This document shows positions 31,542 through 44,290 of a stretch of 64,000 bases of DNA, in pieces. The DNA comes from Incurvaria masculella. Its lineage: Eukaryota; Arthropoda; Insecta; Lepidoptera; Incurvariidae. The translations under genes were made by a program, and so were the position numbers. Where the stretch lies: assembly GCA_946894095.1 (NCBI GenBank), contig OX335651.1, forward strand, positions 5,726,501 through 5,790,500, given 5' to 3'. Positions within the stretch are counted from its first letter, which is position 1; the number at the start of each line of letters is the position of its first letter. The notes beneath the pieces are model-generated. The model was not told where the DNA came from. It did not search any database and saw nothing but the letters and a program-made list of their open reading frames with translations.

Positions 31542-31542
31542 G

Positions 31543-32064
31543 TGTTACGAGCGCGCCCCGCTGCGAAGACATAGCGCTGATACACTACCAAAGTGCGCCA
31601 AATGGTTCCTTCGAATCTCAGTAGATGGCGCTACTTGTTTTATTGCATTGCGCAGGCTATCGCATCACTGTCGTCCCATATAAAGTGACGCCTCGTCCAG
31701 CTGACTTCAGAAACAAATCTCGGACATTCTAGTAATGTCTCGAGGGAGATTGTTCTCGACTGCTGCCCTACATGGGCGCCTAGAAATCGGTGGAGTGTTC
31801 TGGAAAGAAGCTCCACCGATATAAAAGGCGCCCAAGGCGCTGAGGGCGGCAGTCTATTTTTGGAAGCGAAGTGAGCGACGACAAGCGATATAGAACTAGC
31901 TCTGAAGTGAATCAGTGAAGTGAGTGATATAGTTTGTAAATTAGTGTTTGAATTAACCTAGTGTGAAATTGTATTTGTGAGTTTGCTTGTGAATTATTTG
32001 CAATAAAGGAAGAGTGTTGAGTATTTTAGGTTTCTTCTCTAATCTGCACCCTACCCGCGTAACA
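31543..32064 (+). repeat. 3' LTR of Ty3/gypsy element 2 (522 bp)
   Basis: It has the same length and termini (TGTTACG...CGTAACA) as the 5' LTR, with a few substitutions. It is followed by ATAT, matching the 4-bp target duplication before 26376. Confidence 0.94.
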
Positions 32065-32095
32065 ATATCATAACAATAAAAAATACATAAAGTCG

Positions 32096-32142
32096 AACGT
32101 AGAACCTCCTCCTTTTGTGAAGTCGGTTAAAAAAAGCAAATG
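32096..32142 (-). repeat. ACCGACTTC-type repeat fragment
   Basis: GAACCTCCTCCTTTTGTGAA then GTCGGTTAAAAAAAGC, a 47-bp end fragment that lies 32 bp after LTR element 2. Confidence 0.5.
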
Positions 32143-32905
32143 CGGATACAGGTTCAAACATGGAGTGACTTACACGACGGGATTCCTGACATTTGCGTAT
32201 GACATAATACTATTAACCCTCTGAACTTCTCAAGTGCGGGGATGACTATTGTGATTAGATTTAAGGGGTGAAATTAAACCAGGGAAGTGTTACTGTTCGA
32301 GCTTGGTAAGGAAAGTTACAAAGTTCACTACAAACAACCCTGGCCTGACAGTAGTCGGTAAATCTATCGCAACAGTGTGTGATGAATGATAAGTTTATGG
32401 GAAAAAAGTAACATCCGAATAATGACATAGTTTAACTTTTTAACTAAAACCTTAGCTTGACTAACAGTATTTTCCTCTTGGATAATCAAATAGCATGGAT
32501 TTACAATAAACTACTTGGCATCGAATTTCTTGTCTATTACCAGATTACTAAAATCATGGTTTGAAATGAATTATCTTGCTGACCCATCAACCTTGTACAG
32601 ATTCCACAATAATTTCGGATTAAACAGCAAAAACCATCGAGATGTGATTCAAAGTCCATTCATGCCTTACCTATCGCGGTAACAAATTAACTTGAAGCAA
32701 GATTAGACTTTCACAAAATCATTTAAAGATGACACCCGCACTAAACGTTCTGGACTGGGTAATACGGCAAATTCTGATAAAATCACTTCAAGGTTTTTCT
32801 CAGGAGAATGTGAATTAAAGCTTCAAACTTTATGCCTACTCAGTAAAGAAGAACCCGCAAAGAAAGTTGATGCAGAACCAGGCTAGAGCAATAATATTGA
32901 CTCAC
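32143..32905. other. Amph intron between LTR element 2 and BAR exon 4
   Basis: I see no coding sequence. Only the short LINE-tail match at 32830-32868 is recognisable. Confidence 0.45.
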
Positions 32906-33076
32906 CTTGGCAGTTTCTGTGTGGAAGAGTTGTTCGGCGGCGAAGAGTGTTTGCAGGTTGGAGACGAGGAATAGGACGCGGGAGTCGTAAAGTGCTGGAA
33001 GTTCGTCGTGGAGCTCCGAGTTGAGCTGTTCGTATGTCCGTTTTGCTTCCTCAAGGAGCTCGCGGCCTCTGGTCAC
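32906..33076 (-). CDS. Amph: Amphiphysin, BAR-domain exon 4 in window
   Basis: This 171-bp, 57-codon exon is in phase 0. It starts VTRGRELLEEAKRTYEQLN and ends LFAAEQLFHTETAK (visible residues 145-201). It includes LHDELPALYDSR, the most recognisable amphiphysin/BIN1 signature, at the start of BAR helix 3. The acceptor is TTTACAG before GTGACC, and the donor is GTGAGT. The next exon is about 6.7 kb away because LTR retrotransposon 2 lies in the intron. Confidence 0.96.
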
Positions 33077-34315
33077 CTGTAAATTATCAAATGCATACTG
33101 TACATTAACAAGGTCTTAAAAACTGAGACACATTTATTGCAGGCGCAAGCAAGCAATTGATGGAATACACTGGGATGAGAATTAAAGATATGCACTGATA
33201 ACAACCGTCTGGAGGAAGATCTTAGAATACGCCTAAAAAGCACTGAGGAATAGAAAATGCAATTGAGTATATGAAAAATCTATTTAAGTGAAATCCTATT
33301 TTAGCTTGAAAAAAAGCGCAGCAACGCCGAATGTAATTACTTTGTAGATTTATTTGAAACTGCAAAAAATGTAACAACAAGCTAACAGTTCATTTTCATA
33401 AAATTATAATTGCAATTTTATTCAAAATTCAAATTACACTAAAAACTCGAAAACATTTAATATGTATTTTTTACTGCAACTTTATCTTTTATGTAATGAA
33501 TTGATAAACAATGTTTTCAGATCACTCAGGCAACATTTTAGTCAAACAATGATTTTCTGCCTTGAATATAATAGATAGTATTCTGCGTATAAGTTTCTCA
33601 ATAGATTTTATTTGTACATTATTTCAAAAAGTCCTCACCGAAAATTCAACAGGAAGAGAAATATTAACATGTCTATACCTTAACATCATCCCTTCGTTTG
33701 TTGGCGTTGGCTTGTAGTCCCTGGAAGCTGTGTCTCTGGCTGTCGTAGTCAACTAGTTTGCGACCCCGTTTGTCAATCTTTTTCTGCAATCGCAAACATC
33801 GCAGTTCTTAGGAAAGTGGACAGTGTGCAGTGTGAAATCAGTCGGTTCAGAAAATTTCAAGCCATTGGTAATATTTTAGTTATTGATGCAAAATCCTGAA
33901 TTGGAAAATTGGTTGGCCATAATTTTCGGCATTCTTTGTTACGCATGCATTTTGTTCACTGTCATCTCACCATTTGGTGGTGGTGATTGACCGTCATACA
34001 ATTCTGGATTAATATAAGTAATTTTGTTGTTGATCAACCAAACACCCTCAGATCCTAGTTCAGGTATTTAGCAGCGCAGAATACGTGTAGCTGGTTTTGC
34101 TAGCGTTTGTGCCTAACTCCATGCATGTATCCATGCTATGCAACATATCAAGATTTGGTTAGATGGCTTATGGAGTTATGTTGGCTCCTGGATTGTTGGT
34201 AAAGCTCAAAATGAGGTATTACGATGAGGATTATGTGTTTAATTGTCTGCCTTTGTTTTTTTTTTCAATAATGAATAAATACATAAATAAAAGGTTTCTC
34301 TTCAGATTTGCTTAC
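33077..34315. other. Amph introns around the 105-bp exon
   Basis: Apart from exon 33679-33783 this is AT-rich intron with no recognisable repeat. Confidence 0.45.
33679..33783 (-). CDS. Amph: Amphiphysin, BAR-domain exon 3 in window
   Basis: This 105-bp, 35-codon exon is in phase 0 at both ends. It starts KKIDKRGRKLVDYDSQRHSF and ends ANANKRRDDVK (visible residues 110-144). It is the basic stretch of BAR helix 2. In this family, Lys/Arg residues here lie on the concave membrane-binding face. The acceptor GATTGCAG and the donor GTATAG flank it. It is ordinary in length and content. Confidence 0.94.
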
Positions 34316-34506
34316 CCTCATCTCAGGGAACTGTCCCGTGTAGGTGTTGAGCGGTATTAGAACCTGGTCGCCGAGCTTGTGCGAGAAGTCCTGCCACAGC
34401 ATCTCCATGCTCTGTGCCTGCACGTAGAGCAGGTCGTGGCCGGACCAGCCGCTCTCGTAGACTTCCGTGATCGCTTCCATTAGCGACTTGGACGCCGTCT
34501 GTGCGG
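34316..34506 (-). CDS. Amph: Amphiphysin, BAR-domain exon 2 in window
   Basis: This 191-bp exon (2 + 63 codons) encodes residues 46-109 of the visible protein. It begins AAQTASKSLMEAITEVYES and ends with the conserved run LGDQVLIPLNTYTGQFPEMR. The latter is close to invariant in amphiphysin/BIN1 BAR domains and contributes to helices 1-2 and the dimer core. The acceptor is ATATGCAG before CCGCAC, and the donor is GTAAGC after AGG. Its phase fits both neighbours exactly. Nothing suggests damage. Confidence 0.95.
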
Positions 34507-34862
34507 CTGCATATGCGGAACGGGAACACTAATTAGATAGAAGCATAGAAAAGGCGGCCTAGCAGTGTGGAATTGGCTAAGTATTTTGGATATTCTCTCA
34601 AGCACTGGCAATACTGGTCGATGACGTCGGAAATGCCATAAATACCGAAAATCTTAGCAGATAGAATTGTGGTATCAGCCAGTTGGATTGCTTATCGCAG
34701 TGGACGTCTTTAATTTAAAGCTTTTTATGATAAACATGTAACATCTAAGGGACATTTAATTTAATTTTCATTTCATTTATTTAACGAAATATGCTTGGAA
34801 ATGGAAATGCCTTATGGTTTTTGTCTTTTTTATATAACTGGATATGGTTCACTGTAATATTA

Positions 34863-35060
34863 GCCCTACAAACAGAATTGGAATTAGGTGCCATACCAGG
34901 ACCTTCGTTTACATTGAGCTGGAAGGAAAACACCGAAAAATGTTCATTGTGGCTTCGACTGTCGTCCATTTAATGCGATGGTACCAACCCGAGCGGGATT
35001 AACCCTGGAGGGCGCACAGTTTTACGTGGAATCTGGACCTCGAACCACAAATCCCTGACG
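34863..35060 (-). mobile_element. SINE, same family, minus strand, in Amph intron
   Basis: GAATTAGGTGCCATACCAGG, ATTTAATGCGATGGTACCAA and CACAGTTTTACGTGGAATC match the family body in reverse. The tRNA-like head is missing. It lies between the second and first visible Amph exons. Confidence 0.65.
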
Positions 35061-35250
35061 CCTTTTACGACATACACTGGAAGAAATGCAGTGGGACCGC
35101 TTGCATTATTTCTAAGTGCCGGACGCCACAGTCCAGTTCAATTGATGAATTTTGCTTGTCCGAGTGTAAGCTCTATGCAAGCGAAGGTAATGTGTTGTGA
35201 TACGACAAGGCTTCATGCAAGCGATGCGTGCGAATAAGAAGATGCCTCAC

Positions 35251-35386
35251 CGCGGATGCATCTTATGTAGTTGTTGAACTCTTTCTGCAGCCTCGCGGCC
35301 GCCTGCTGCTGCCTGTTGAAGTTCTGCAGGTGCTCGTCGAAGATGTCGTCCGCTGTGCGGTCTACCTTGCCGAGGTTCTGGAGGAT
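35251..35386 (-). CDS. Amph: Amphiphysin, BAR-domain exon (first coding exon seen in window)
   Basis: This 136-bp exon encodes 45 residues plus one base. It starts ILQNLGKVDRTADDIFDEHL and ends NNYIRCIR. It is the start of helix 1 of the BAR domain, the dimeric coiled coil that binds and bends membranes. The acceptor (TTACAG before ATC) and the donor (GTGAGG after the final G) are both present. The extra G joins CC of the next exon to make Ala. Family knowledge: insect amphiphysin organises muscle T-tubules and apical membranes and lacks the clathrin and AP-2 sites of the vertebrate neuronal form. The usual N-terminal amphipathic helix (about 20-25 residues) must come from an exon further upstream, at higher coordinates, which I could not find. 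The family call is firm because every later exon continues the same protein. Confidence 0.95.
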
Positions 35387-37542
35387 CTGTAACGAGGAGA
35401 CGGCGATCGTGAGGAACAGAACAGAATGTCTGCAGCCACATAATGTCAGAAAGTTATCTTGACAATTCTCGAGCTCGATTCAATTTAGTTGCTACCAATT
35501 TAAACATGAGTATATGGTTTGTTCCAAGGGCGGGCGGAAAAACGATCATTTCTTTTGACAACGCGATTTGTGAACTAACTTGTTTCAAGAGTAATAAGTT
35601 TTGATTATCGTTCAACTCAATGTGCATAAGAGCAATGGCCATTTTTCTGCCTGATCTTGGATTAGACTGTATAGCTAGAGTCATGAAAAGCGGTCCTGAT
35701 GACGACTCCAAATGGCGGCGAAAAATTTCGTCTTAGATAAATCGCGCACTGGGAAAACGTATACTATCCCTGCTACTAATAAAACCAGATCACCCTCTGA
35801 ATGGTTTTACAATGTTTTGTGCAGTTTCGAATTTGGACCAACATTGTTTAACTATTCAGAGGATGATCTGGGTTTATTAGTAACAATATCCTGTTAATAA
35901 AAAAATAGATCATCCTACATATAAATTCAACATTTCAGTAAACCATCGCGGGGGCTAAACTATTAAATCTTGATTGACATTTTATAAAATAAAAATATGT
36001 TGGACTTTTCGTCACATGGTACGAAAAGAGCCAACGTGTTAAATTCCGTTCGTAAGTACTCTGATATTAAAGTCGTTAAAATGTAATGGAAGGGATGATA
36101 AAAAAGCGTTCACAACAAAATAATGTGAAATCTGAATACACTATCAAATGTTCCATTACCACATGTTCAGTCAAATTGCTATGTAAATAAGTTTGCGGCA
36201 TAGCTCATATTTCAGGTTTCATTCGCAAATGAGATCGACCCAATGCCAGCCTACATGTCACAAGCCTTGTGCAATCTCGCCCACAGAGCATTTGCATCAA
36301 CTGATTTGCATGTATGTATGATTGTAACCAGACGGTAATGATACATTACAGTACTTTAGATTTATATTTAGGCATAGAATTTATCGAATTTACTGGGCGA
36401 AATTAAACTGTCAATGAAAGAAAGTACAGTTTTCATTTTCGATGCAGATTTTTTAATGACAAACCGGTACGGGTGTCTGCGCTGAGGATCAAAGGTGCTT
36501 GCATCGCGAAACCACGCTCACCGAGGCACCATACCAGCGGATTTGCGGACTTTGAACAAGATAGTTCAAATTACGCTTGAAGACTCTCAGTTTATAGGTA
36601 TGAGGAAATGCACCCGCCGGCAGACAGTTCCACTGGCACTGTTACAGAACAAATAGTTCGTTTATTTTCCTCCATTGGGAGGCACACTCTCTTACATTTG
36701 TCAATTTAAAAGGCCGTTAACCGGAAACGAAAGAGAGCCGACCAGAAACCACGCCGAAAAATATAATGTATGCTAACATACCTTAAAAAACATTAGTATT
36801 ATCCCTTAAAATGCTGCCATCTACAGAAATCGTATTAGCTGGCTGCCGGATACCAGATCTTAATTATTTTCATAGTTTGAACGAATGACGTACATTTCTA
36901 TCATCGCTCAACGCGGAACAGGCAGGGAACTAACCCATTCACTGTCCACACTTCCAAAATAAGAACAATCTAAAGTACAAATCCGCCGACATATTTCGTC
37001 TAAAGTACAACTTGGGGTTCTATAAACATGGTGTGTAGAAGCACCTGGCCTCCCAGCGTGATTTTCCCCAGTTTCGCAAAAATCTTGAATGCCCATGGAT
37101 GTCGTTTGACCCCGTATAGGTGAAAGGGAATCCTTTTTACGGTTTAATGTTACTAACTATTGCAATACTCATCCATCAACCTATACCAGGCCATATAGTA
37201 TCTAAATCTGGGCGCCTATTCGTTCGGATGCCGTCACCAGCAGCAACGAATGACTAGGTACCACAAGTATGCAAATGGGACAAGTGATTATTGTCTGGCG
37301 CGGTCGTCAGATAAGCAGAGCATTCGACAGGTGCTTGGGCCATTGTTGTGGCCGTAATACGATCGATAGTCTGGTCGATTCTGCGACGCAATGTGGCACA
37401 ATGGCCGAGCATACAATGCGTATCCGTTAACGTAAGGACAGTGGAGACTGCGTGAGTATGCTTCGCATCATAGGTCGCCTGTGCCTAAAATTAGGCATTA
37501 TCTCGGTCATTACAATTCATTATAAAGTTGGCCACCGTCATA
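35387..37542. other. Probable Amph first intron, no feature recognised
   Basis: There are only short ORFs without family content. The first coding exon was searched for here by its expected sequence and not found. Confidence 0.4.
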
Positions 37543-37862
37543 TCAGCCCTACAGACCCCATTTCCGAAGGAATTAGGTGCCATAGCAGGACCTTCCCTTT
37601 ATCACAGTTAACTGGATGGGAACCCTTTTTCATCCAATGTGATGGTACCAACCTGAGGCGGTTCAACTCTACCACCTAGTAGACAATAGGGACCTACAGT
37701 TTTATTTGGATTCCGAAATATGGAACGGGCTCTAATTTGTGACGAACTGCACTTGTCGAACTCAGAAAGAGAAAGTGGTGCATGAACGAGGCGGGGTTCG
37801 AACCCATCACTTCTGTGATTAAAACAACTACCCAGGCCCCTGAGCTATGAGCCACTGACTGT
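37543..37862 (-). mobile_element. SINE with tRNA-like head, minus strand, near full length
   Basis: Read in reverse it starts GTGGCTCATAGCTCAGGGG (A box) and has GGGTTCGAACCCC, a perfect B box. The body TCTTTCTGAGTTCGACAAGTGC, CAAATAAAACTGTAGGTCCC and AATTCCTTCGGAAATG follows. It is the best tRNA-headed copy. Confidence 0.78.
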
Positions 37863-39786
37863 AGAAGCTAACTCCTGAAGATGTAAATTTGCAAAGGTTT
37901 GGTTAGAAAACTGTTAAGAAACTAATATGATGCATCGGATAAAAATGAAGAAGAAAGGCTAAGCGAGCTTGTCGAAAACTACTATCAATGATTTGATTAA
38001 GAACAACATATCGTTTTTTAACTATTTTTATCATGGAGGTGAAGAAATTTATTCTTAAAACACAGAGAGAACACAGACGAATGCTCTGAAATGGAGATAC
38101 ATTTCTGGAGTTGCATGCAAATGACGACTTAATCGAGTGACTTGAACCGATGAACTTGATCACATTTCCTCGTGTGGCTGCGACCCTGACATGCGGCTAT
38201 TAATGATGAATAATGACGACGACGGGAAAGTGATTATCGTTCAATGACTCGGAGAGAGGCGTGGATCGCTCGATAGCCGATTGGTCCGTGTCGAGTGAGC
38301 TGAAAGTAAAGAGCGCCTGATGTTTAGCAGTGCGCCTCTTTAAGATATTTGACGTGAATTGAGCACTTCATGCTATTATAAAATTATCTGCTACAAGTTC
38401 AATTGCTTTGAAGAAAAAAATTATCCATGGTGCACACACACTTTTGTATCCACCAATTTTCATAGACATTCGATTATCGCAGAGGAAGAATACCGACAAG
38501 CAACTTGCACAGGTCACATTGCAAAGGTATTTGTACCCATAGCATCTGAAAATATAACTACAAACTAAAATTCTCAAAAGGCTACAACCACCAGAATTAA
38601 CAAGAGTGAAATGGTTTGTATACTCAAGATTGTCATATACAATAAGGCCTGATTATAATTCTTATACGAGCAGACCTGTGAAAGAAGAATTAAAAGGAGA
38701 ATAATTATACCTCCGCAAAAATACCTCGTGCAATTCGAAACATCTACATGGGATGAAGGTTAGGCATACAGATTCGGATTACAGACCGTATCATTTTGCG
38801 ATAAGATACAAACCTACTTAAACAAAGAATACGGCAAGGGTGTTCATGCAGAGTTATCCGATACTTGATACGAATGTAGATAACATTCAGCACGCTGCTG
38901 GTTCAACGTCTAGATCAAGTAAGAACGAAGACGCAAATGAAACCAATGCAGATGAATTCTTACACAATTGCGAGATACACGAAAATAACTCATATCAGCA
39001 CAAAGTTACATTAAGAATTAAAGGACATACAATACTTCCTTGATGGCCGAAACATTTGTTTTCCCAGATGTGTATTCAATATTTTCTTGTATAAGGTAAA
39101 ATTATTTATTAATATTTTTAATTGTTTAAAAAACAATTTAAACAAGAATGTATTTTGTAAAATGTCGTATTTGAGAGGCTTTATACTAACGCTTGCACAA
39201 TACAATGCAGATGTTTTTCTAAAAATATTATAAAATATTTAAACATATTTCTGAACTTTGGAAAGTTTGGATCCTTCGTATTAAATCAAGCCATAAAGGC
39301 TGTACCATTTTTGATGACTTAGTCCATGCCGTGGATTAGGAAAGTAATTGCATAAGCAACTTTTTATGCCGGAAAAGTTCTGACCGAAATTTTCCCGGCC
39401 GAGAGGTGGATATATCCTTCGGGTTCATCTTATCTGGGATACGTTGAACCCAAGCCTCCGACGATCATTTCATTCACACCTGTGCGCTCCTCCACGGGTA
39501 CGGCTAGAAACAAGTTTGTGTATTCAGCGCTATCTTCGGATCGGACCGGACGAGCTCCTTATGAATAATGATGAGATGGTGTCGCCTGCTCCAAACACGC
39601 CATCGGATTCCAGTGGGCTTCCTTTCGTAAATATTGACGACGACAAGATGATTGTTGCAACTCTTGAAAACTATACACAATCGTAATTAACCAAGAGTTT
39701 AGAGCTTACTGTATGTAGTGATGTGTGGGATTTGTCACTTTAAAATACATGTGGTTCCATTGAATGTCTTCGCCTGCATTTCGTAA

Positions 39787-39990
39787 GAGGCTGTTCGGAT
39801 TCCACGTAAAACTGTAGATGCCCTCCCTTATTCACCAAGTTGTAGGGTATATTCCGCCCAAGTTGGTACCATCAGACTGAATGAACGATGGTCTAAGCGG
39901 CAATCAAAATGGTCCGTTTTTTCATCAATGTAAGCTTACAATTTAAGGACGGTCCTCGCATTGCACCTAGTTCCTTTGTAGTGGGTTGGG
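39787..39990 (+). mobile_element. SINE body, plus strand
   Basis: GGATTCCACGTAAAACTGTAG, CCCAAGTTGGTACCATC, GAACGATGGTCTAAGCGGC and GCACCTAGTTCCTTTG follow family order. The head is missing. Confidence 0.65.
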
Positions 39991-42900
39991 TGTGCAGGAA
40001 CCGTGGTGTGGTGTTCCACAAAACATACAGCACACATTTTCATAAAGAAAATATAGTTTCGTACCATTCGCATAGTATGGTCAACTTCAGTTGAGGGTTT
40101 TATACGATAGCAGCAGTAAAAAAAAAGTTAGCTACACAGTCCGTAAAATACAACAAACGCGCTTGTCCGAGGAGTAGAGCAATGGCAATTTCGTGTCAGT
40201 TTACGATGCGAGCGCTTTGAAGTCTTCTGGAGATGCTTGAACAAAATCACGGTACGTATACGTAGGTTAACGGGTCAACCCTGACGTAAGCCGCACATGG
40301 CTTTATGAAATGTTAATTATTTATCAAAATGTCGAGAATGTAAATAATGTACTAAGACTATTTCTTCGCGTATTTTTTTTATTAAATAATCGTAATCTGA
40401 TTGATTGATAGCTCTAAATTACGATAAAACTGAAAGGCTATTCATTACATAGAGGCATGCATAAAAGTATTTACATGTACCCTTTTTAACAATACTTTTC
40501 CCTGCTACATACATACATTCCCACATCACTTAATTCCAATTACACGCACCCTTGCACACCTTCACTGACTCACACTGCGGGCGTATTAATTAGTCATTAG
40601 AAAAAAGTTTATAAAGCGAACATGTTCTCCCCAATAACTAGTTCGGGAAAGAGGAACTAAACCAAAATGTTATCACAAATTTAAATTAATACATATTATA
40701 ATTAAATATTATTAATGAAATCCTAAATCAGTGAAGCTGAAATGTTCGTTCATATTTTAAACCAACACGTCTGTAATGATAAGAAGGATTATCTGATTTA
40801 GACAATGCGAAAGAATTACGTCCCAATGTAACAACCAGTGTACAGGACGTAGCATTGTCAGATCAAAATATGCGTAAACAAGCACGCGACAACAGAAGGA
40901 AATGGTATTTATATCGCAACTCGAAGCTGGAATTGTCTGTTATTCAATTCGCGTCTGGCCACAAACCGCGTAACACAAACCGGGCAGCCATGGTCGTTTT
41001 AGACACGATGAGCGCAGAATCGATACAAAACTTACGGACAGCATCAAAACGGCATCAGTAAAATAATAGTTGCGGCTAGAATTTTGTATGAACTGCACTT
41101 TCATGCTTTTGAAAACATATACAACGATGTTTACCTTGATGCAATATTAATACTATTCTGGAAGTAATACGAAAAGATCTATTAAGCTAGAGATCATAGA
41201 TAGAGCCGATTTCAAATGTATCGATAGGTAATAATTAATTTATTATTGACGAAGGCTCTTTGCATCAGATTCGCATTAAACATAATTACTTTTTGTTACA
41301 GTAGTTTTTCAGAAATAATGTATTTTTATGTGGCTAGATCACTGCATAATTCATGACAGAAAATAATAGTATTAATACCAAACGTGCCAATTGTATTTGG
41401 CGAATCCGAGTGCAGTGTACATACTGCCTATGGTTAATGCAGGTATAAACAACATCGAGATCACAAACTCTATGCATGGTAATTACCACAGAAGAGAAAA
41501 GAGTGATACCACATATTAATTATTATAATTTGCTTCGCAGGCAATAATGACATGTGTAATTATATACCATAAAACGAATTATTCTAGCGACACATAATTA
41601 AACAAGTACATTTAACGAACTCAGCGGTTTAAAGAGATATAAAACCCAACACAACAAATCGAATATGCACGGCATCGATGACATTGTCACATCTTACAAA
41701 TCAAATGGTCACGATTCTCCAATTGATGTGCAACCTCCAGCAGAATATTGAAATATTCAGTTTATTCGTTTTCCCCCGAAGTGATTTGCAGATGAATATT
41801 GCCTTGGTACTACAAAACGCACACAGTTATGCAAACAATTAGTGCATTACGATCAAACCAAACAACAATTCTTGCATTTGATAGCTCGCTATTGAAAACA
41901 GTTTCATAATGTAGGTAAAATTGTTACTTCCATACTTGTCCCGTCAGACGGATGCAGCACTGAAGTGGCCTCACATGCCATGACTACAATAGATGAAGAA
42001 GTGCCCATTGTTACGTCCGACTGGATAACAGTCGCGGGCAATGTCTCATTTCGCAGTTGCAAACAGGGAATGCTACGGACCGGTGTTGATTTTGGAAAAA
42101 CATATTTTGATGAAAATAAATAAGTTGATCAAATTGAGATTGGAATTAAACTGCGGTGTGGTCTCGAACTTCGTTCGTAAGTACTGAGAATAAGATAAGT
42201 GCGAACACGATCTCGTAACATGTAACCATTGGATTCAAATTACAGAAGATCGTTTTGCAACTTCATCATCGTTAGTAGCCTTTAATTTAAAGCGCATGTG
42301 CCTGGTGTTATAGCGCCATGGCACACGTAACGGCATATGTATTTATGTGGAAAGGTGTCGAGTTACCTTCTCACATAGGAAATCATAGAGTATTCATTAA
42401 CATGTGGTGCAGTCACGTGGTTCATCAATAAAAGTATTTCCTCTGTAAAGCCAGACGCGGTGTAGGTATGAACGTCGTCGGTCACGCGATGACCGATGGC
42501 CAGTTACATGTCTAGTTAGTCAAGGACGGAAATGCAAGGCCACCCGCGCCAGTGGCTCGTGTCTCCTCCCTACGTTCGCTGGCACTATACTCTATGCGAT
42601 CAATGATGTTTAACAAATGCACGTTATTTCTCCCGAAGTCGACGGCATCAGCAGCACGACCCGCCCTAATAGCTTAATCAGACTTGTTCATTTCTTTAAT
42701 CGTGTTCAACGAATCGTTGAAAATAACAGTGGGACCTCGTTGGATATGACATTCGTTCGCAAGGATACGCGAAGCATTCGTTTCGTTGCCGATGCGATGG
42801 AACGATGTTCTATTTTGCAGGAGTTCGCAACGAAACGACCAACGAAAGTGGTTGAATAAGCCACTCAACTCCAAGCCTAGGTGATTGTCATTGTAAACAA

Positions 42901-44290
42901 GTAAAAGGGAAACGTATGATACGATACGATATTATCAAAGTTTATTCATACTCATACTTGATACAGACACGCTTTTCAATCAAAACGAGATAGAAAAACG
43001 CCATTTTCACATGTACAATAATTTCAGAGTGAACATAACATCTGATATGAATTTCTATTACCTTCTTTCTAAACCAGCAGCAAGATAAGTAACTCTTACA
43101 ATATGTTTGCTATGTTTACAAGCTTATATTTGGTTTCACCTGTCCCGGCGTCTGTAATGAAATCTTACAAGGTTTTTGACCCACCTCCTTTAATGCTACG
43201 GAGTTGAATTTTTATATGCTGGTTCATTATTGATGATGTTGGTTCATTTTTGTTAATTATTTAAAATTACATCTCCTTTTTCATTTACCAAAAACAAGTG
43301 AACTGCAACGAGATGGCGACCTCCACGCATGTGCAATCAACTGTGTGCTCAGACATTTTTTAAATTGAATTAACAATGGTTATACATACTGATTAATCAA
43401 AAATAAATACATTATTAATACATACTTTTGTGTGGTTCCTTAACATGAGTTCTAATAATATCATTTAAAAATAATAACTAAACCCATACTTTTGGATAGA
43501 CTTTTATTTAAATACTAATAACCTGTATTCAACCACAACGGGGTTTAACCATAGGTCTAACCTATAGACATTCATCACGAGTATGAGAGAGGAAACGTAC
43601 CAGAAGATTCAACATTTACCATGCAATGAAAACGCTTTGCTATCCTTGTTGAGTATAGCACTGCACCAGCCACGACTAACGGACAATTACCGTGCGGCAT
43701 CGTCAGATTAACTTTGTGTCTATCTGCTGGTTCTTTTCTGTCAACCGTCGCGGTTGAAGCGAGTTACTTATTCGTTCACAATATGTCCTTACTTCGTTGA
43801 ACTCTGAAGATGACAACTTTGCGTAACCGTATCCCTGTATACGATACTTAAGTTTCATCTGTTCAGAAAGCCATGCATGAAAAAAAACTGGATTAAATAT
43901 CTGATTATCAAGATTAACGAATGCTGTAAAGCCAATGATTTCAAAGGTAAGGATACGCCCTTCTATGGAATTGAAACAAATCTTCTCCATACAAGCAAAA
44001 AGTAGCGCCATCTATTCAAACTCAGAAGAACTACGTGAGCGCTGTGTCAAAGCCGTGTTGACAACTCGCCGCCATGTTGTATTAGGTCTACTGATGTAAC
44101 CTTGTACCTGCGTACTTAAATGTTTTTTTTTAGTTTAAACTTTTAAGTTCATTTCGTACAGCCGAAAACCAATAATTTTAAGATTTTCAAATAAGATAAA
44201 ATAATTTATAAATGAAAAATATTTTAGCAATTTCAAGGTATTCAAGTAAAATACAATTTAAATTTCCTCTTGTACATGTTTGATTTGTGG
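39991..44290. other. Probable Amph first intron, unassigned
   Basis: The longest open frame is minus 44011-43703 (102 codons, MALLFACMEKICFNS...). It has no recognisable family and sits in AT-rich DNA, so I do not call it a gene. No other structure was seen. Confidence 0.4.

Noticed and set aside
26376..32064. Endogenous retrovirus with env
   Set aside because: Neither LTR element has an ORF after integrase that could be an envelope gene. Both are plain LTR retrotransposons.
43703..44011. Minus-strand ORF of 102 codons
   Set aside because: No recognisable motif and no supporting context. Left as unassigned.
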